Shown here piece after piece: positions 1 to 7,099 of a stretch of DNA of 64,000 nt (its first letter is position 1; every line of letters begins with the position of its first letter). Source of the stretch: Streptomyces sp. SID12501 (GTDB lineage Bacteria; Actinomycetota; Actinomycetes; Streptomycetales; Streptomycetaceae); NCBI RefSeq assembly GCF_010550245.1, contig NZ_JAAGLU010000043.1:21111-85110 (forward strand), read 5' to 3'. The position numbers and the translations under genes were made by a program. The notes below the pieces were generated by a model. That model saw nothing but the letters and a program-made list of their open reading frames with translations, did no database searches and was not told the origin of the DNA.

Positions 1-1
1 C

Positions 2-70
2 GAAGACGGTCTGGCACCCGACGGGTTCACTGGGCGCGTCGGGTTCCTCGTACTGACCGACGCCGGGTGA
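2..70 (+). CDS. C-terminal end of an unidentified protein (partial)
   Basis: The window opens inside an open frame that ends at TGA 68-70. The visible tail is 22 residues, ending FLVLTDAG. It is too short to assign. A terminator hairpin follows within 12 bases, which supports this being a real gene end rather than a chance frame. Confidence 0.5.
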   Translation, partial: EDGLAPDGFTGRVGFLVLTDAG

Positions 71-81
71 AACCGAGAGCC

Positions 82-121
82 GAGGGCCGCGTCTCCCACC
101 GTCCGGGGAGGCGCGGCCCTC
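82..121. terminator. Bidirectional rho-independent-like terminator
   Basis: A 15-bp inverted repeat (arms 82-96 and 107-121, one G-T wobble) with a 10-base loop lies between the stop of the plus-strand partial gene and the stop of the convergent minus-strand gene at 144. There is no strong U tract, as is usual in Streptomyces. Confidence 0.7.
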
Positions 122-143
122 TTCTGTCGTGCCGGGCGGGCGG

Positions 144-554
144 TCAGCCGCCCAGCAGCCCCGCGGCCTGCCCCAGCACCGGAATGCTGCCGATCGACTG
201 CGCCTGCGCGACCGGACCGGTCAGCGCCTGGGAGGTCAGGGGTTGGAAGTCGGCGAGCTGGGTGCCCACGCCGTTGTCGAGCGGGTCGACGCCCGTACCG
301 GCGAGGGGGTTGGGCTTGAGTCCCTGGACCGCACCCGTGACATAGCCGACCGAGCCGGTGAGCGCCGCCAGGCCCGACTGCGGGTCGATGTTCCCCAGCG
401 AGGTGGTGGGGTTCATGCGGATGGCGTCCACCGCGGGTCCACCCTCGGCGGCGGAGGCCGTCGCGGCGCCGGCCCCCAGGGCGGCGCCGGTGGCCGCGAG
501 GGCGATCAGGGCGCGCTGGGCGGTCTGGTTCTGGGTGGACGTTCGTCGTGCCAT
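144..554 (-). CDS. Small secreted Ala/Gly-rich protein
   Basis: The product is 136 residues. It starts MARRTSTQNQTAQRAL, followed by a hydrophobic segment (about residues 16-30) ending in an ASA|AE signal-peptidase-like site. The mature part is low in charge and rich in Gly, Pro, Leu and Ala, with motifs such as VDPLDNGVG and a Gly-Leu-Leu-Gly-Gly end. No catalytic motif is visible. The design (Sec signal plus short repetitive hydrophobic tail) is shared with the minus-strand gene at 6605-6964, so the two probably belong to one Streptomyces secreted-protein family of unknown role. It is convergent with the preceding gene and divergent from the kinase-like gene at 684. Confidence 0.8.
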   Translation of the reverse strand: MARRTSTQNQTAQRALIALAATGAALGAGAATASAAEGGPAVDAIRMNPTTSLGNIDPQSGLAALTGSVGYVTGAVQGLKPNPLAGTGVDPLDNGVGTQLADFQPLTSQALTGPVAQAQSIGSIPVLGQAAGLLGG

Positions 555-683
555 GACTGGTGGCCGCCTTCTGGTGCGCCGGGTAATCGGATCGACACGT
601 AGGGTAGTTGACGCGTGATGCGCCTTTCAAAGCCGACCCGCGGGGTCGGCAAGGGGGCACTCGATGCCGCACACTGGTGTCTC

Positions 684-1319
684 GTGACCTCCCACCCGCC
701 CATACCCACGCGAGTCGTGCTGCTCTGCGGCCCTTCAGGCTCCGGCAAGTCCCTCCTCGCGGCCCGCTCCGGTCTCCCGGTGCTGCGGCTCGACGACTTC
801 TACAAGGAGGGCTCCGACCCGACGCTGCCGCAGGTCCTGGGAAGCACCGACATCGACTGGGACCACCCGCAGTCGTGGGACGCGGACACGGCGGTCACCG
901 CGATCACCGAGCTGTGCCGCACGGGGCGTACGAACGTCCCGGTGTACGACATCTCGCTGAGCGAGCGCACGGGCGAGGAGAGCGTCGGGATCGGCCGGAC
1001 CTCCCTGTTCATCGCGGAGGGGATCTTCGCCGCCGAGATCGTCGCGCGCTGCCGGGAGGAGGGCGTCCTCGCGGACGCGCTCTGCCTGAGCCGGGGGCCG
1101 GCTCGGACGTTCCGCCGGCGCTTCCTGCGGGATCTGCGCGAGGGTCGCAAGTCGGTGCCGTTCCTGCTGCGCCGCGGGTGGCGGCTGATGCGCGCCGAGC
1201 GTTCCATCGTGGCCCGCCAGACGGCCCTGGGCGCCCACGCGTGCGACCGGGACGAGGCGATGGGCAGACTGGCGGACGCGGCGGCGGGCCGCCGCACACG
1301 GACGAGCACGGCGGCCTGA
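684..1319 (+). CDS. Uridine kinase-like P-loop NTPase
   Basis: About 211 residues if translation starts at GTG 684. ATG 615 would add a 23-residue leader without family likeness. No convincing ribosome site precedes either, so the start is uncertain. The N-terminus has a clear Walker A, LLCGPSGSGKS, followed by LDDFYKEG as in uridine/phosphoribulokinase-type kinases, DWDHPQSWD (substrate region) and FIAEGIFAAEI (Walker B-like). The C-terminus is Arg-rich, including FRRRFLRDLREGRK, which resembles the lid of nucleoside kinases. The expected reaction is ATP-dependent phosphorylation of uridine/cytidine or a related small molecule; the exact substrate is not determined by the sequence. It stands alone between two terminators. 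Confidence 0.75.
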   Translation: MTSHPPIPTRVVLLCGPSGSGKSLLAARSGLPVLRLDDFYKEGSDPTLPQVLGSTDIDWDHPQSWDADTAVTAITELCRTGRTNVPVYDISLSERTGEESVGIGRTSLFIAEGIFAAEIVARCREEGVLADALCLSRGPARTFRRRFLRDLREGRKSVPFLLRRGWRLMRAERSIVARQTALGAHACDRDEAMGRLADAAAGRRTRTSTAA

Positions 1320-1386
1320 CCCGCGTACGCACCCCGCACCCCGCACCCGAAACACACGTACACGAAACGCACGTACGCACACGAAA

Positions 1387-1431
1387 AGCGGGACTGGACG
1401 GACCCCCCGGCCCTCCAGTCCCGCTCTTTTT
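1387..1431 (+). terminator. Rho-independent terminator
   Basis: A perfect 12-bp stem (1387-1398 with 1414-1425) is followed by CTTTTTG. It lies 67 bases after the kinase-like stop. The T run is on the plus strand, so it terminates plus-strand transcription. Confidence 0.85.
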
Positions 1432-1513
1432 GTGCTTCCCCCGTGTGGTGCCACCCCCGCGGCCCCCCAGCCCCGGTGGTTCCCCCCTGGTGGTGCTCCC
1501 CCGTGCTTCCCCC

Positions 1514-1543
1514 CGTTTACCGCTCCCCCGTTTACCGCTCCCC
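1514..1543. repeat. Two tandem copies of a 15-bp unit
   Basis: The unit CGTTTACCGCTCCCC occurs twice head to tail (1514-1528, 1529-1543) inside a C-rich, TGCTTCCCCC-repeated spacer after the sigQ stop. It is non-coding on both strands and probably slippage-derived. Confidence 0.7.
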
Positions 1544-1566
1544 CGAGCGGTGCTTCCCCCACACCC

Positions 1567-2322
1567 TCAGGCGACCAGCTCCCCGAAGGATTCCTCCTCG
1601 TCACGGCCGAAGCTGAGGACCTCGTCCTCACGCATCCGGCGGAGCGACCGCCAGATGCTGGACTTCACCGTGCCGACACTGATGTCGAGGATCTCCGCGA
1701 TCTCCGGGTCCGTGCGGCCCTCGTAGTAACGAAGGACCAGCATCGTCCGCTGGAGTTCGGGAAGCCGGGCGAGCGCCTGCCACAGGACCGCGCGCAGCTC
1801 CGTGCCGCGCATCGCGTCCGTGTCGCCGGCCGTCTCCGGCAGCTCCTCGGTCGGGTACTCGTTCAGCTTGCGGCGGCGCCACGCGCTGATGTGCAGATTG
1901 GTCATCGTCCGGCGGAGGTACCCGCCGACCGCGGCCTTGTCACTGATCCGGTCCCAGGCCCGGTACGTCGAGAACAGCGCGCTCTGGAGCAGGTCCTCGG
2001 CCTCGAAGCGGTCACCGGTGAGGTGGTAGGCGGTTGCGTACAGGGAGGCGCGGCGCTCCTGGACGTAGGCGGTGAACTCCGCCTCCGACAGCGAACGACG
2101 CTCCCCCGTGGACTCCCTGTACGCGGCCCCCGCAACCCCCGTGGTACCGCTGCCGCTTCCCCCCGTATGTGCGTCAACCACCGACATGTACGTGGTGTGC
2201 TGACGCCCGGTGCCGCGAACGCACCCCCGTCCGTTCACGGCACCGGACTTCTCGGTGGTCCTGGTGACGTCGTGCAGACGCGTGATCACTGCGTTCGCGC
2301 TTGTGCTGTGCAGCGTGCTCAT
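1567..2322 (-). CDS. sigQ: ECF sigma factor SigQ
   Basis: A group 4 (ECF) sigma factor of 251 residues. Region 2 is seen in LYATAYHLTGDRFEAEDLLQSALFSTYRAW, and region 4 in LARLPELQRTMLVLRYYEGRTDPEIAEILDISVGTVKSSIWRSL with a helix-turn-helix. Start chosen at ATG 2322 because GGGGGG sits 6 bases upstream; the frame stays open to 2433, and ATG 2190 is a later option. The gene is divergent from afsQ1, the arrangement known for sigQ/afsQ1-afsQ2 in Streptomyces, where AfsQ1 controls sigQ and SigQ modulates antibiotic production and development under nitrogen-related stress (family knowledge). The long N-terminal extension before region 2 (about 65 residues) is poorly conserved-looking. Confidence 0.88.
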   Translation of the reverse strand: MSTLHSTSANAVITRLHDVTRTTEKSGAVNGRGCVRGTGRQHTTYMSVVDAHTGGSGSGTTGVAGAAYRESTGERRSLSEAEFTAYVQERRASLYATAYHLTGDRFEAEDLLQSALFSTYRAWDRISDKAAVGGYLRRTMTNLHISAWRRRKLNEYPTEELPETAGDTDAMRGTELRAVLWQALARLPELQRTMLVLRYYEGRTDPEIAEILDISVGTVKSSIWRSLRRMREDEVLSFGRDEEESFGELVA

Positions 2323-2428
2323 CTCGCGCCCCCCGTCGTGGACTTCCCGTCTTCGGCCCGGTCCGATGTGCTCCCTTGCCTGTGCCGAGAAGCTTGCCCA
2401 CGCCACTTCATGACGGTGTCCGCCGACT

Positions 2429-2444
2429 GTCACAGGCGTGCAAC
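2429..2444. promoter_or_regulatory. Candidate AfsQ1 binding site between sigQ and afsQ1
   Basis: The sequence GTCAC-n6-GCAAC (2429-2433, 2440-2444) matches the AfsQ1 direct-repeat consensus GTnAC-n6-GTnAC with one mismatch in the second half. It lies in the divergent sigQ/afsQ1 promoter region, where autoregulation would be expected. The assignment is by motif only. Confidence 0.4.
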
Positions 2445-2585
2445 AGGGGCACTTCTCAGGAACATGACGGCGAACAACACAGGAAGGTCACAGAGTGGCG
2501 CGGTAGAGGCCCGCCGACACCCCGAAATCGCCCGACAAGCACCTGACAGTCGCAGCCCGGCCCGGCCATGGGCCAGAATGCATCC

Positions 2586-3263
2586 GTGCCTTCCCTGTTG
2601 CTGATCGAGGACGACGACGCCATCCGTACGGCCCTGGAGCTGTCTTTGACCCGCCAGGGCCACCGGGTCGCCACCGCTGCCACCGGTGAGGACGGTCTGA
2701 AGCTGCTGCGTGAGCAGCGGCCGGATCTGATCGTCCTGGATGTGATGCTGCCCGGCATCGACGGATTCGAGGTGTGCCGGCGCATCCGGCGCACGGACCA
2801 GCTGCCGATCATTCTGCTCACCGCGCGCAGCGACGACATCGACGTGGTCGTCGGGCTGGAGTCCGGCGCCGACGACTATGTCGTCAAACCGGTGCAGGGG
2901 CGGGTGCTCGACGCCCGTATCCGGGCCGTGCTGCGGCGCGGGGAGCGGGAGTCCAGCGACTCGGCGACCTTCGGTTCGCTGGTCATCGACCGTTCGGCGA
3001 TGACGGTGACGAAGAACGGCGAGGATCTGCAGCTGACGCCCACCGAGTTGCGGCTGCTCCTGGAGCTGAGCCGGCGGCCCGGTCAGGCGCTGTCCCGGCA
3101 GCAGTTGCTGCGGCTGGTCTGGGAGCACGACTACCTGGGCGACTCGCGGCTGGTGGACGCGTGTGTGCAGCGGCTGCGCGCCAAGGTCGAGGACGTGCCG
3201 TCGTCGCCGACGTTGATCCGTACCGTCCGCGGGGTCGGCTACCGGCTGGACTCGCCTCAGTGA
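2586..3263 (+). CDS. afsQ1: Response regulator AfsQ1 (OmpR/PhoB type)
   Basis: A 225-residue response regulator. The receiver domain covers residues 1-115: acidic pocket EDDD at 8-11, phospho-acceptor Asp52 in VLDVMLPG, Thr in LLTARSD, Lys in VVKPV. The C-terminal winged helix (about 130-225) carries LTPTELRLLLEL and the wing LIRTVRGVGYRLD. GTG 2586 is preferred over in-frame ATG 2568 because it gives the family's usual length and begins right before the first strand (PSLLLIEDDD). Its stop overlaps the GTG of afsQ2, so the two are translationally coupled. It is expected to control sigQ, antibiotic regulators and nitrogen genes; this is known for the family, not shown here. Confidence 0.93.
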   Translation: MPSLLLIEDDDAIRTALELSLTRQGHRVATAATGEDGLKLLREQRPDLIVLDVMLPGIDGFEVCRRIRRTDQLPIILLTARSDDIDVVVGLESGADDYVVKPVQGRVLDARIRAVLRRGERESSDSATFGSLVIDRSAMTVTKNGEDLQLTPTELRLLLELSRRPGQALSRQQLLRLVWEHDYLGDSRLVDACVQRLRAKVEDVPSSPTLIRTVRGVGYRLDSPQ

Positions 3264-4849
3264 CCAAACCGCAGGACAAGCTCCGTGGCTGGGCCGCGGC
3301 GCGCAGGGCGATACTTTCCGGGCTGCGCTTCACCAGCCTGCGGCTGCGGCTGGTCGTGGTCTTCGGCCTGGTGGCGCTGACGGCCGCCGTGTCGGCCTCC
3401 GGGATCGCGTACTGGCTCAACCGCGAGGCCGTGCTCACACGTACGCAGGACGCGGTGCTGCGCGACTTCCAGCAGGAGATGCAGAACCGCGCGGGCATTC
3501 TGCCGACCAACCCCACACAGGGCGAACTCCAGCACACGGCGGGCCAGATGGCCGCCAGCAGCCAGCGGTTCAGTGTGCTGCTGGTCGCCGAGGACGAGAG
3601 CGGGCGGACGGTCGTCGGCAACTCCGGGGCGCTGGACCCCTTCTCACTGGCGGACGTGCCCGAGTCGCTGCGTACGGCGGTCGGGAAACAGCAGTCGATC
3701 ACCTCGAACAACAAGTCCCCGTACCACCTGTACTGGCAGCGGATCATAGACGGCGACAAGCCGTACCTGGTCGCGGGCACGAAGGTGATCGGTGGCGGTC
3801 CGGCCGGCTACATGCTGAAGTCGCTGGAGCCCGAGGAGAAGGACCTCAACTCGCTGGCCTGGTCGCTGGGCATCGCCACCGGGCTCGCGCTGATCGGCTC
3901 GGCGCTGCTCGCGCAGGCCGCCGCGACGACCGTACTGAAGCCGGTGCAGCGCCTCGGTATCGCGGCCCGGCGGCTCGGTGAGGGGAAGCTGGACACCCGG
4001 TTGCGGGTGTCGGGCACGGACGAACTGGCCGACCTCGCCCGGACGTTCAACCACACCGCGGAGGCCCTGGAGAAGCGGGTCGCCGACATGAGCGCCCGTG
4101 ACGAGGCCTCGCGGCGGTTCGTGGCGGACATGTCCCACGAACTGCGTACGCCTCTCACCGCGATCACCGCCGTGACGGAGATCCTGGAGGAGGAGCTGGA
4201 CGCGGAGACCGGCAGCGTCGACCCGATGATCGAACCTGCGGTACGGCTGGTGGTGAGCGAGACCCTGCGGCTCAACTCCCTGGTGGAGAACCTGATGGAG
4301 GTCACCCGCTTCGACGCGGGCACCGCCCGGCTGGTCCTCGACAACGTCGACATCGCCGACCAGATCACCGCCTGCATGGACGCCCGCGCCTGGCTGGACG
4401 CGGTCGAACTGGACGCCAAGCGCGGCATCATGTCCCTGCTCGACCCGCGCCGTCTGGACGTCATCCTGGCCAACCTCATCGGCAACGCCCTCAAGCACGG
4501 CGGCTCGCCGGTACGGGTGTCGGTGCGCGCTTCCGACGGCGATGCCGATACCGACGGCGACCTGCTGATCGAGGTGCAGGACAACGGTCCGGGCATCCCC
4601 GAGGACGTCCTGCCGCACGTCTTCGACCGCTTCTACAAGGCGAGCGCCTCCCGCCCCCGCTCCGAGGGCAGCGGCCTGGGCCTGTCCATCGCCCTGGAGA
4701 ACGCCCACATCCACGGCGGCGAGATCACCGCCGCCAACTCCCCGGAGGGCGGCGCGGTGTTCACCCTGCGGCTCCCCAGGGACCCGTCGGCACTGACGGA
4801 GACACCGGCCGAGCCGGACGGCGCGAACGGCGACGGGGAGAGCGCGTGA
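3260..4849 (+). CDS. afsQ2: Sensor histidine kinase AfsQ2
   Basis: A 529-residue membrane sensor kinase. The order is a cytoplasmic N-terminus, TM1 (LRLVVVFGLVALTAAVSASGIAYW), an extracytoplasmic domain of about 150 residues, TM2 (SLAWSLGIATGLALIGSALLAQA), a HAMP domain, DHp with phospho-acceptor His293 in DMSHELRTPLTA, and a HATPase domain with N box (NLIGNALKHGG), G1 (DNGPGIPED), F (FDRFYKA) and G2 (GSGLGLSI). GTG 3260 overlaps the afsQ1 TGA (GTGA). The longer open frame upstream of 3260 is only the third frame of afsQ1. The stop again overlaps the next gene's GTG. It is the partner of AfsQ1. Confidence 0.93.
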   Translation: MTKPQDKLRGWAAARRAILSGLRFTSLRLRLVVVFGLVALTAAVSASGIAYWLNREAVLTRTQDAVLRDFQQEMQNRAGILPTNPTQGELQHTAGQMAASSQRFSVLLVAEDESGRTVVGNSGALDPFSLADVPESLRTAVGKQQSITSNNKSPYHLYWQRIIDGDKPYLVAGTKVIGGGPAGYMLKSLEPEEKDLNSLAWSLGIATGLALIGSALLAQAAATTVLKPVQRLGIAARRLGEGKLDTRLRVSGTDELADLARTFNHTAEALEKRVADMSARDEASRRFVADMSHELRTPLTAITAVTEILEEELDAETGSVDPMIEPAVRLVVSETLRLNSLVENLMEVTRFDAGTARLVLDNVDIADQITACMDARAWLDAVELDAKRGIMSLLDPRRLDVILANLIGNALKHGGSPVRVSVRASDGDADTDGDLLIEVQDNGPGIPEDVLPHVFDRFYKASASRPRSEGSGLGLSIALENAHIHGGEITAANSPEGGAVFTLRLPRDPSALTETPAEPDGANGDGESA

Positions 4850-5532
4850 CGAACGTACGAGGCGTACGAGGCGCAGGGGGCGTACGAGGTGTTCGTGGCG
4901 TGCGCCGCGGGTCGGCCGTCCCGCTGCTCGGCGCGCTCGCCCTGCTGCTCGCCGGGTGCGGGATCCGGGCGACCGAGGTCCCGACGGACTTCGGTCCGGC
5001 GCCCTCCCGCGTCCCGTGCTCCCTCTCGGACGTCTCCGCCCCCTCCACGCCCTCCACGCCGGACGTCGCCGTGGAGACGTCCGCGGGCGTCCCGGTCCAG
5101 GTGTTCCTCCTGTGCTCCTCCCAGCTCGTGACCGTCGACCGCGCGGTGCGCGTCCCGGACGGTACGGCGGAGGCGGAGCGGCGCGTCCTGGTGGCCCAGG
5201 GGCTGCTGGACGAGCTGGCCAGGACTCCGACGGCGAGCGAGACCGAGGCTCGCTACACGACGGACGTACGCGGCGGGATGAGCGTGCACGGCCCGGGCCC
5301 GAAGGACCCCGGGGACACCCTGCGCCTGAGCACGTCCCCGGCCAATCTCGCGTCGTACGCCCTCGCCCAGATCGTCTGTACGTTCTCCGACTCGGCCGCC
5401 GCCGGGGGAGACGGCTCCGTCGTCCTGGGCGGCCCGGGCACCGCCCCGCTGCGCCGGTACGCGTGCACCCCTGAAGTCCGCTCCCGGCCGGGGGCCCAGG
5501 TGCCGCCGTCGTCGGGTGTGGAAGGCGGCTAG
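4846..5532 (+). CDS. AfsQ-linked lipoprotein
   Basis: A 228-residue lipoprotein. The start GTG 4846 overlaps the afsQ2 stop (GTGA). The N-terminus is an Arg/Gly/Val repeat (VRG repeated about five times), then a hydrophobic stretch and the lipobox LLLAGC with Cys38. The exported part has no recognised catalytic motif, but contains a pair of spaced Cys residues (VPCSLS, FLLCSS, QIVCTF, YACTPE) that could form disulfides. Its translational coupling to the AfsQ1/AfsQ2 pair suggests an accessory sensory or modulating role at the membrane, as proposed for the equivalent gene in other Streptomyces (inference). Confidence 0.85.
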   Translation: MTNVRGVRGAGGVRGVRGVRRGSAVPLLGALALLLAGCGIRATEVPTDFGPAPSRVPCSLSDVSAPSTPSTPDVAVETSAGVPVQVFLLCSSQLVTVDRAVRVPDGTAEAERRVLVAQGLLDELARTPTASETEARYTTDVRGGMSVHGPGPKDPGDTLRLSTSPANLASYALAQIVCTFSDSAAAGGDGSVVLGGPGTAPLRRYACTPEVRSRPGAQVPPSSGVEGG

Positions 5533-5647
5533 GACCCGTCCTGGGACCCGTCCCGGCGGGGTGCCGGCTCCCGTGTGGCACATGCCTCACTCGCCTGTAT
5601 GGGGGCAACCCGGAACCGATCGTGCCGGTGGCCGCGTCTTGGGGGGC

Positions 5648-6199
5648 GTGCAGCGTCATGGTTCTGGCGGCGAAAGTGCCGCCATTCGCATCCGTGCGGC
5701 GGGAGGTGTCCTCCTCGTCGCCCATCTCGTGCTCGTCGCCTGGATCACGCTGCGTCCGCTCGACGTCCCGTGGCAACTGCCCGCCAACCTGCAGCCCTTC
5801 GCGGGTATACGGGCCGATCTGACCCTCGGCTGGCACGAGGCGGTCCGGCGCATCGCGGAGGGGCTCGCCCTGCTGGCTCCGCTGGGGGTGCTGCTGCCGA
5901 TGGCGGGCGGACGCCTCGATGTCTCCCCGCTCGCCTCGCTCGTCCGTACGGTCATGGCCGGTGCCATGATCTCGCTGGGCATCGAGCTGTTGCAGACCGG
6001 CGTGCCCGGTCAGGTCGTGGACGTCGACTCGCTGCTCCTGAACACGGTGGGCGTGGGCCTCGCGTATGTCGCCGTGGTGCCCGTCGTACGGTCCTGGCTC
6101 CGCCGCAAGAGCGACCGCAGGCGCCTGGCAGCCGTCCGCACGGAGGATGCGACTCAGGGTAGGACCCCGACGATTCCCAGGGTCGGGATCGCCCCGTAG
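5648..6199 (+). CDS. VanZ-like membrane protein
   Basis: About 183 residues from GTG 5648. The frame is open further upstream to 5516, but that part lacks family likeness. VanZ features are visible: AWITLRPLDVPW in the first helix/loop, NLQPFAGI, a second and third membrane segment around LALLAPLGVLLP and AMISLGIELLQTG, then the acidic VDVDSLLLNTVGVGLAY before the last helix. The C-terminus is basic and cytoplasmic. VanZ proteins contribute to low-level teicoplanin resistance in enterococci, but most actinobacterial members have unknown function. The short Gly-rich run before GTG leaves the ribosome site and start unsure. Confidence 0.78.
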   Translation: MQRHGSGGESAAIRIRAAGGVLLVAHLVLVAWITLRPLDVPWQLPANLQPFAGIRADLTLGWHEAVRRIAEGLALLAPLGVLLPMAGGRLDVSPLASLVRTVMAGAMISLGIELLQTGVPGQVVDVDSLLLNTVGVGLAYVAVVPVVRSWLRRKSDRRRLAAVRTEDATQGRTPTIPRVGIAP

Positions 6200-6303
6200 A
6201 GCGACGCTTCGCCCGCTGTGTGTCCGTAACGTCGAGTGCAGATGAGGAGACCGGACAAGCCGGTCCCACGCACCGGACTATCCGGACTCACCGAGGAGAC
6301 GCC

Positions 6304-6513
6304 ATGACCGCCCTTGCCCGCCCCACCAACGGCCGCATGATCGGCGGAGTGTGTGCCGCGCTGGCACGGCGCTTCGGCACCTCCGCGACGACGATGCGCG
6401 TGATCTTCGTGCTCTCGTGTCTGCTGCCCGGCCCGCAGTTCCTGCTCTACATAGCCATGTGGATCCTGCTGCCCTCCGAGAAGTACGAGAACAAGGCCCA
6501 CGCCGCCTGGTAG
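6304..6513 (+). CDS. PspC-domain membrane protein
   Basis: A 69-residue protein that is essentially one PspC domain: GRMIGGVCAALARRFGTSATTMRVIFVLSCLLPGPQFLLYIAMWILLP. It has one amphipathic helix followed by one or two membrane segments. Start ATG 6304 follows GAGGAGAC at a normal distance. In enterobacteria PspC anchors the phage-shock envelope-stress response. Stand-alone short PspC proteins are common in Streptomyces with unknown partners. A strong terminator follows. Confidence 0.88.
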   Translation: MTALARPTNGRMIGGVCAALARRFGTSATTMRVIFVLSCLLPGPQFLLYIAMWILLPSEKYENKAHAAW

Positions 6514-6548
6514 CTCACCCGGACGACCCGGACGACTCGCTGTACGGC

Positions 6549-6585
6549 GATGGGGCGCACCCCTGGTGAAGGGGTGCGCCCCATC
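6549..6585. terminator. Bidirectional terminator hairpin
   Basis: A perfect 16-bp stem (6549-6564 with 6570-6585) with a 5-base loop lies between the convergent pspC-like gene and the secreted-protein gene at 6605. Confidence 0.85.
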
Positions 6586-6604
6586 GGCGCGTTCACGGGG
6601 TGGG

Positions 6605-6964
6605 TCAGCCGAGCGGAATGCCGTTCAGCGGGAGGCCGTGGGTGGGCAGGCCCTGCAGCGGGAGGCCGCCGAGCAGACCGGAGACCGGCGCGGTCGGGCC
6701 CTCGGACAGCACCTTCGTGACGGCAGGCTGTGCGGCGGCCACGCCCGCGCCGAGCGCACTCTGTCCCTGGGCCACGGCCTCGGCGGCACCCGGCAGCGCC
6801 TTCGACGCGCTCTCCACGGGCAGCGTCTGGGTCACGGAGCCCAGCGCGGCGGAGTCCGGGAGGGCGGGAAGGGCCGGGGCTGCGTTGGCGGCACCCGCAC
6901 CCACCGCGGCGAAGGCGGCACCGAGAGCGGCGACACCGAGGGTCTTGGCAGCAGACTGCTTCAT
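6605..6964 (-). CDS. Small secreted Ala/Leu/Pro-rich protein
   Basis: A 119-residue protein starting MKQSAAKTLGVAALGAAF. ATG 6964 is preceded by AAGGA at 10 bases; the open frame continues to 7021 without a ribosome site. A Sec signal ends near GAANAAP (about residue 27). The mature part is a low-complexity Ala/Leu/Pro/Gly chain with an end rich in GLPL repeats (LLGGLPLQGLPTHGLPLNG). Its design is the same as the 144-554 gene. No enzymatic motif is seen. It could be a surface-active or cell-envelope protein (guess). Confidence 0.8.
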   Translation of the reverse strand: MKQSAAKTLGVAALGAAFAAVGAGAANAAPALPALPDSAALGSVTQTLPVESASKALPGAAEAVAQGQSALGAGVAAAQPAVTKVLSEGPTAPVSGLLGGLPLQGLPTHGLPLNGIPLG

Positions 6965-7049
6965 AGTGAATGCGTCCTTGAATGCGAGACGGGGATGTGA
7001 GCGGTCCATGACCGTAAACACGAGAAGCCGCCCGCCGCAAACATCGAAA

Positions 7050-7078
7050 AGCGGCCGAGTCGCACCGGCCCGACCGCT
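7050..7078. terminator. Possible weak hairpin upstream of the secreted gene and after add
   Basis: An 8-bp imperfect stem (7050-7057 with 7071-7078, one G-T) lies between the add stop and the next minus-strand gene, where a terminator for add is expected. Confidence 0.35.
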
Positions 7079-7099
7079 TCCCGGAGCCTCGGGTCAGCC

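Noticed and set aside
2487..2491. Second GTCAC near afsQ1 as part of an AfsQ1 site
   Set aside because: No GTnAC partner at the required 6-base spacing on either side.
2774..3259. Upstream extension of the afsQ2 frame
   Set aside because: It is the alternate frame of afsQ1. The coupled GTG at 3260 starts a normal-length sensor kinase.
3644..5836. Long minus-strand open frame opposite afsQ2 and the lipoprotein
   Set aside because: Shadow of strong plus-strand coding. No ribosome site and no recognisable protein.
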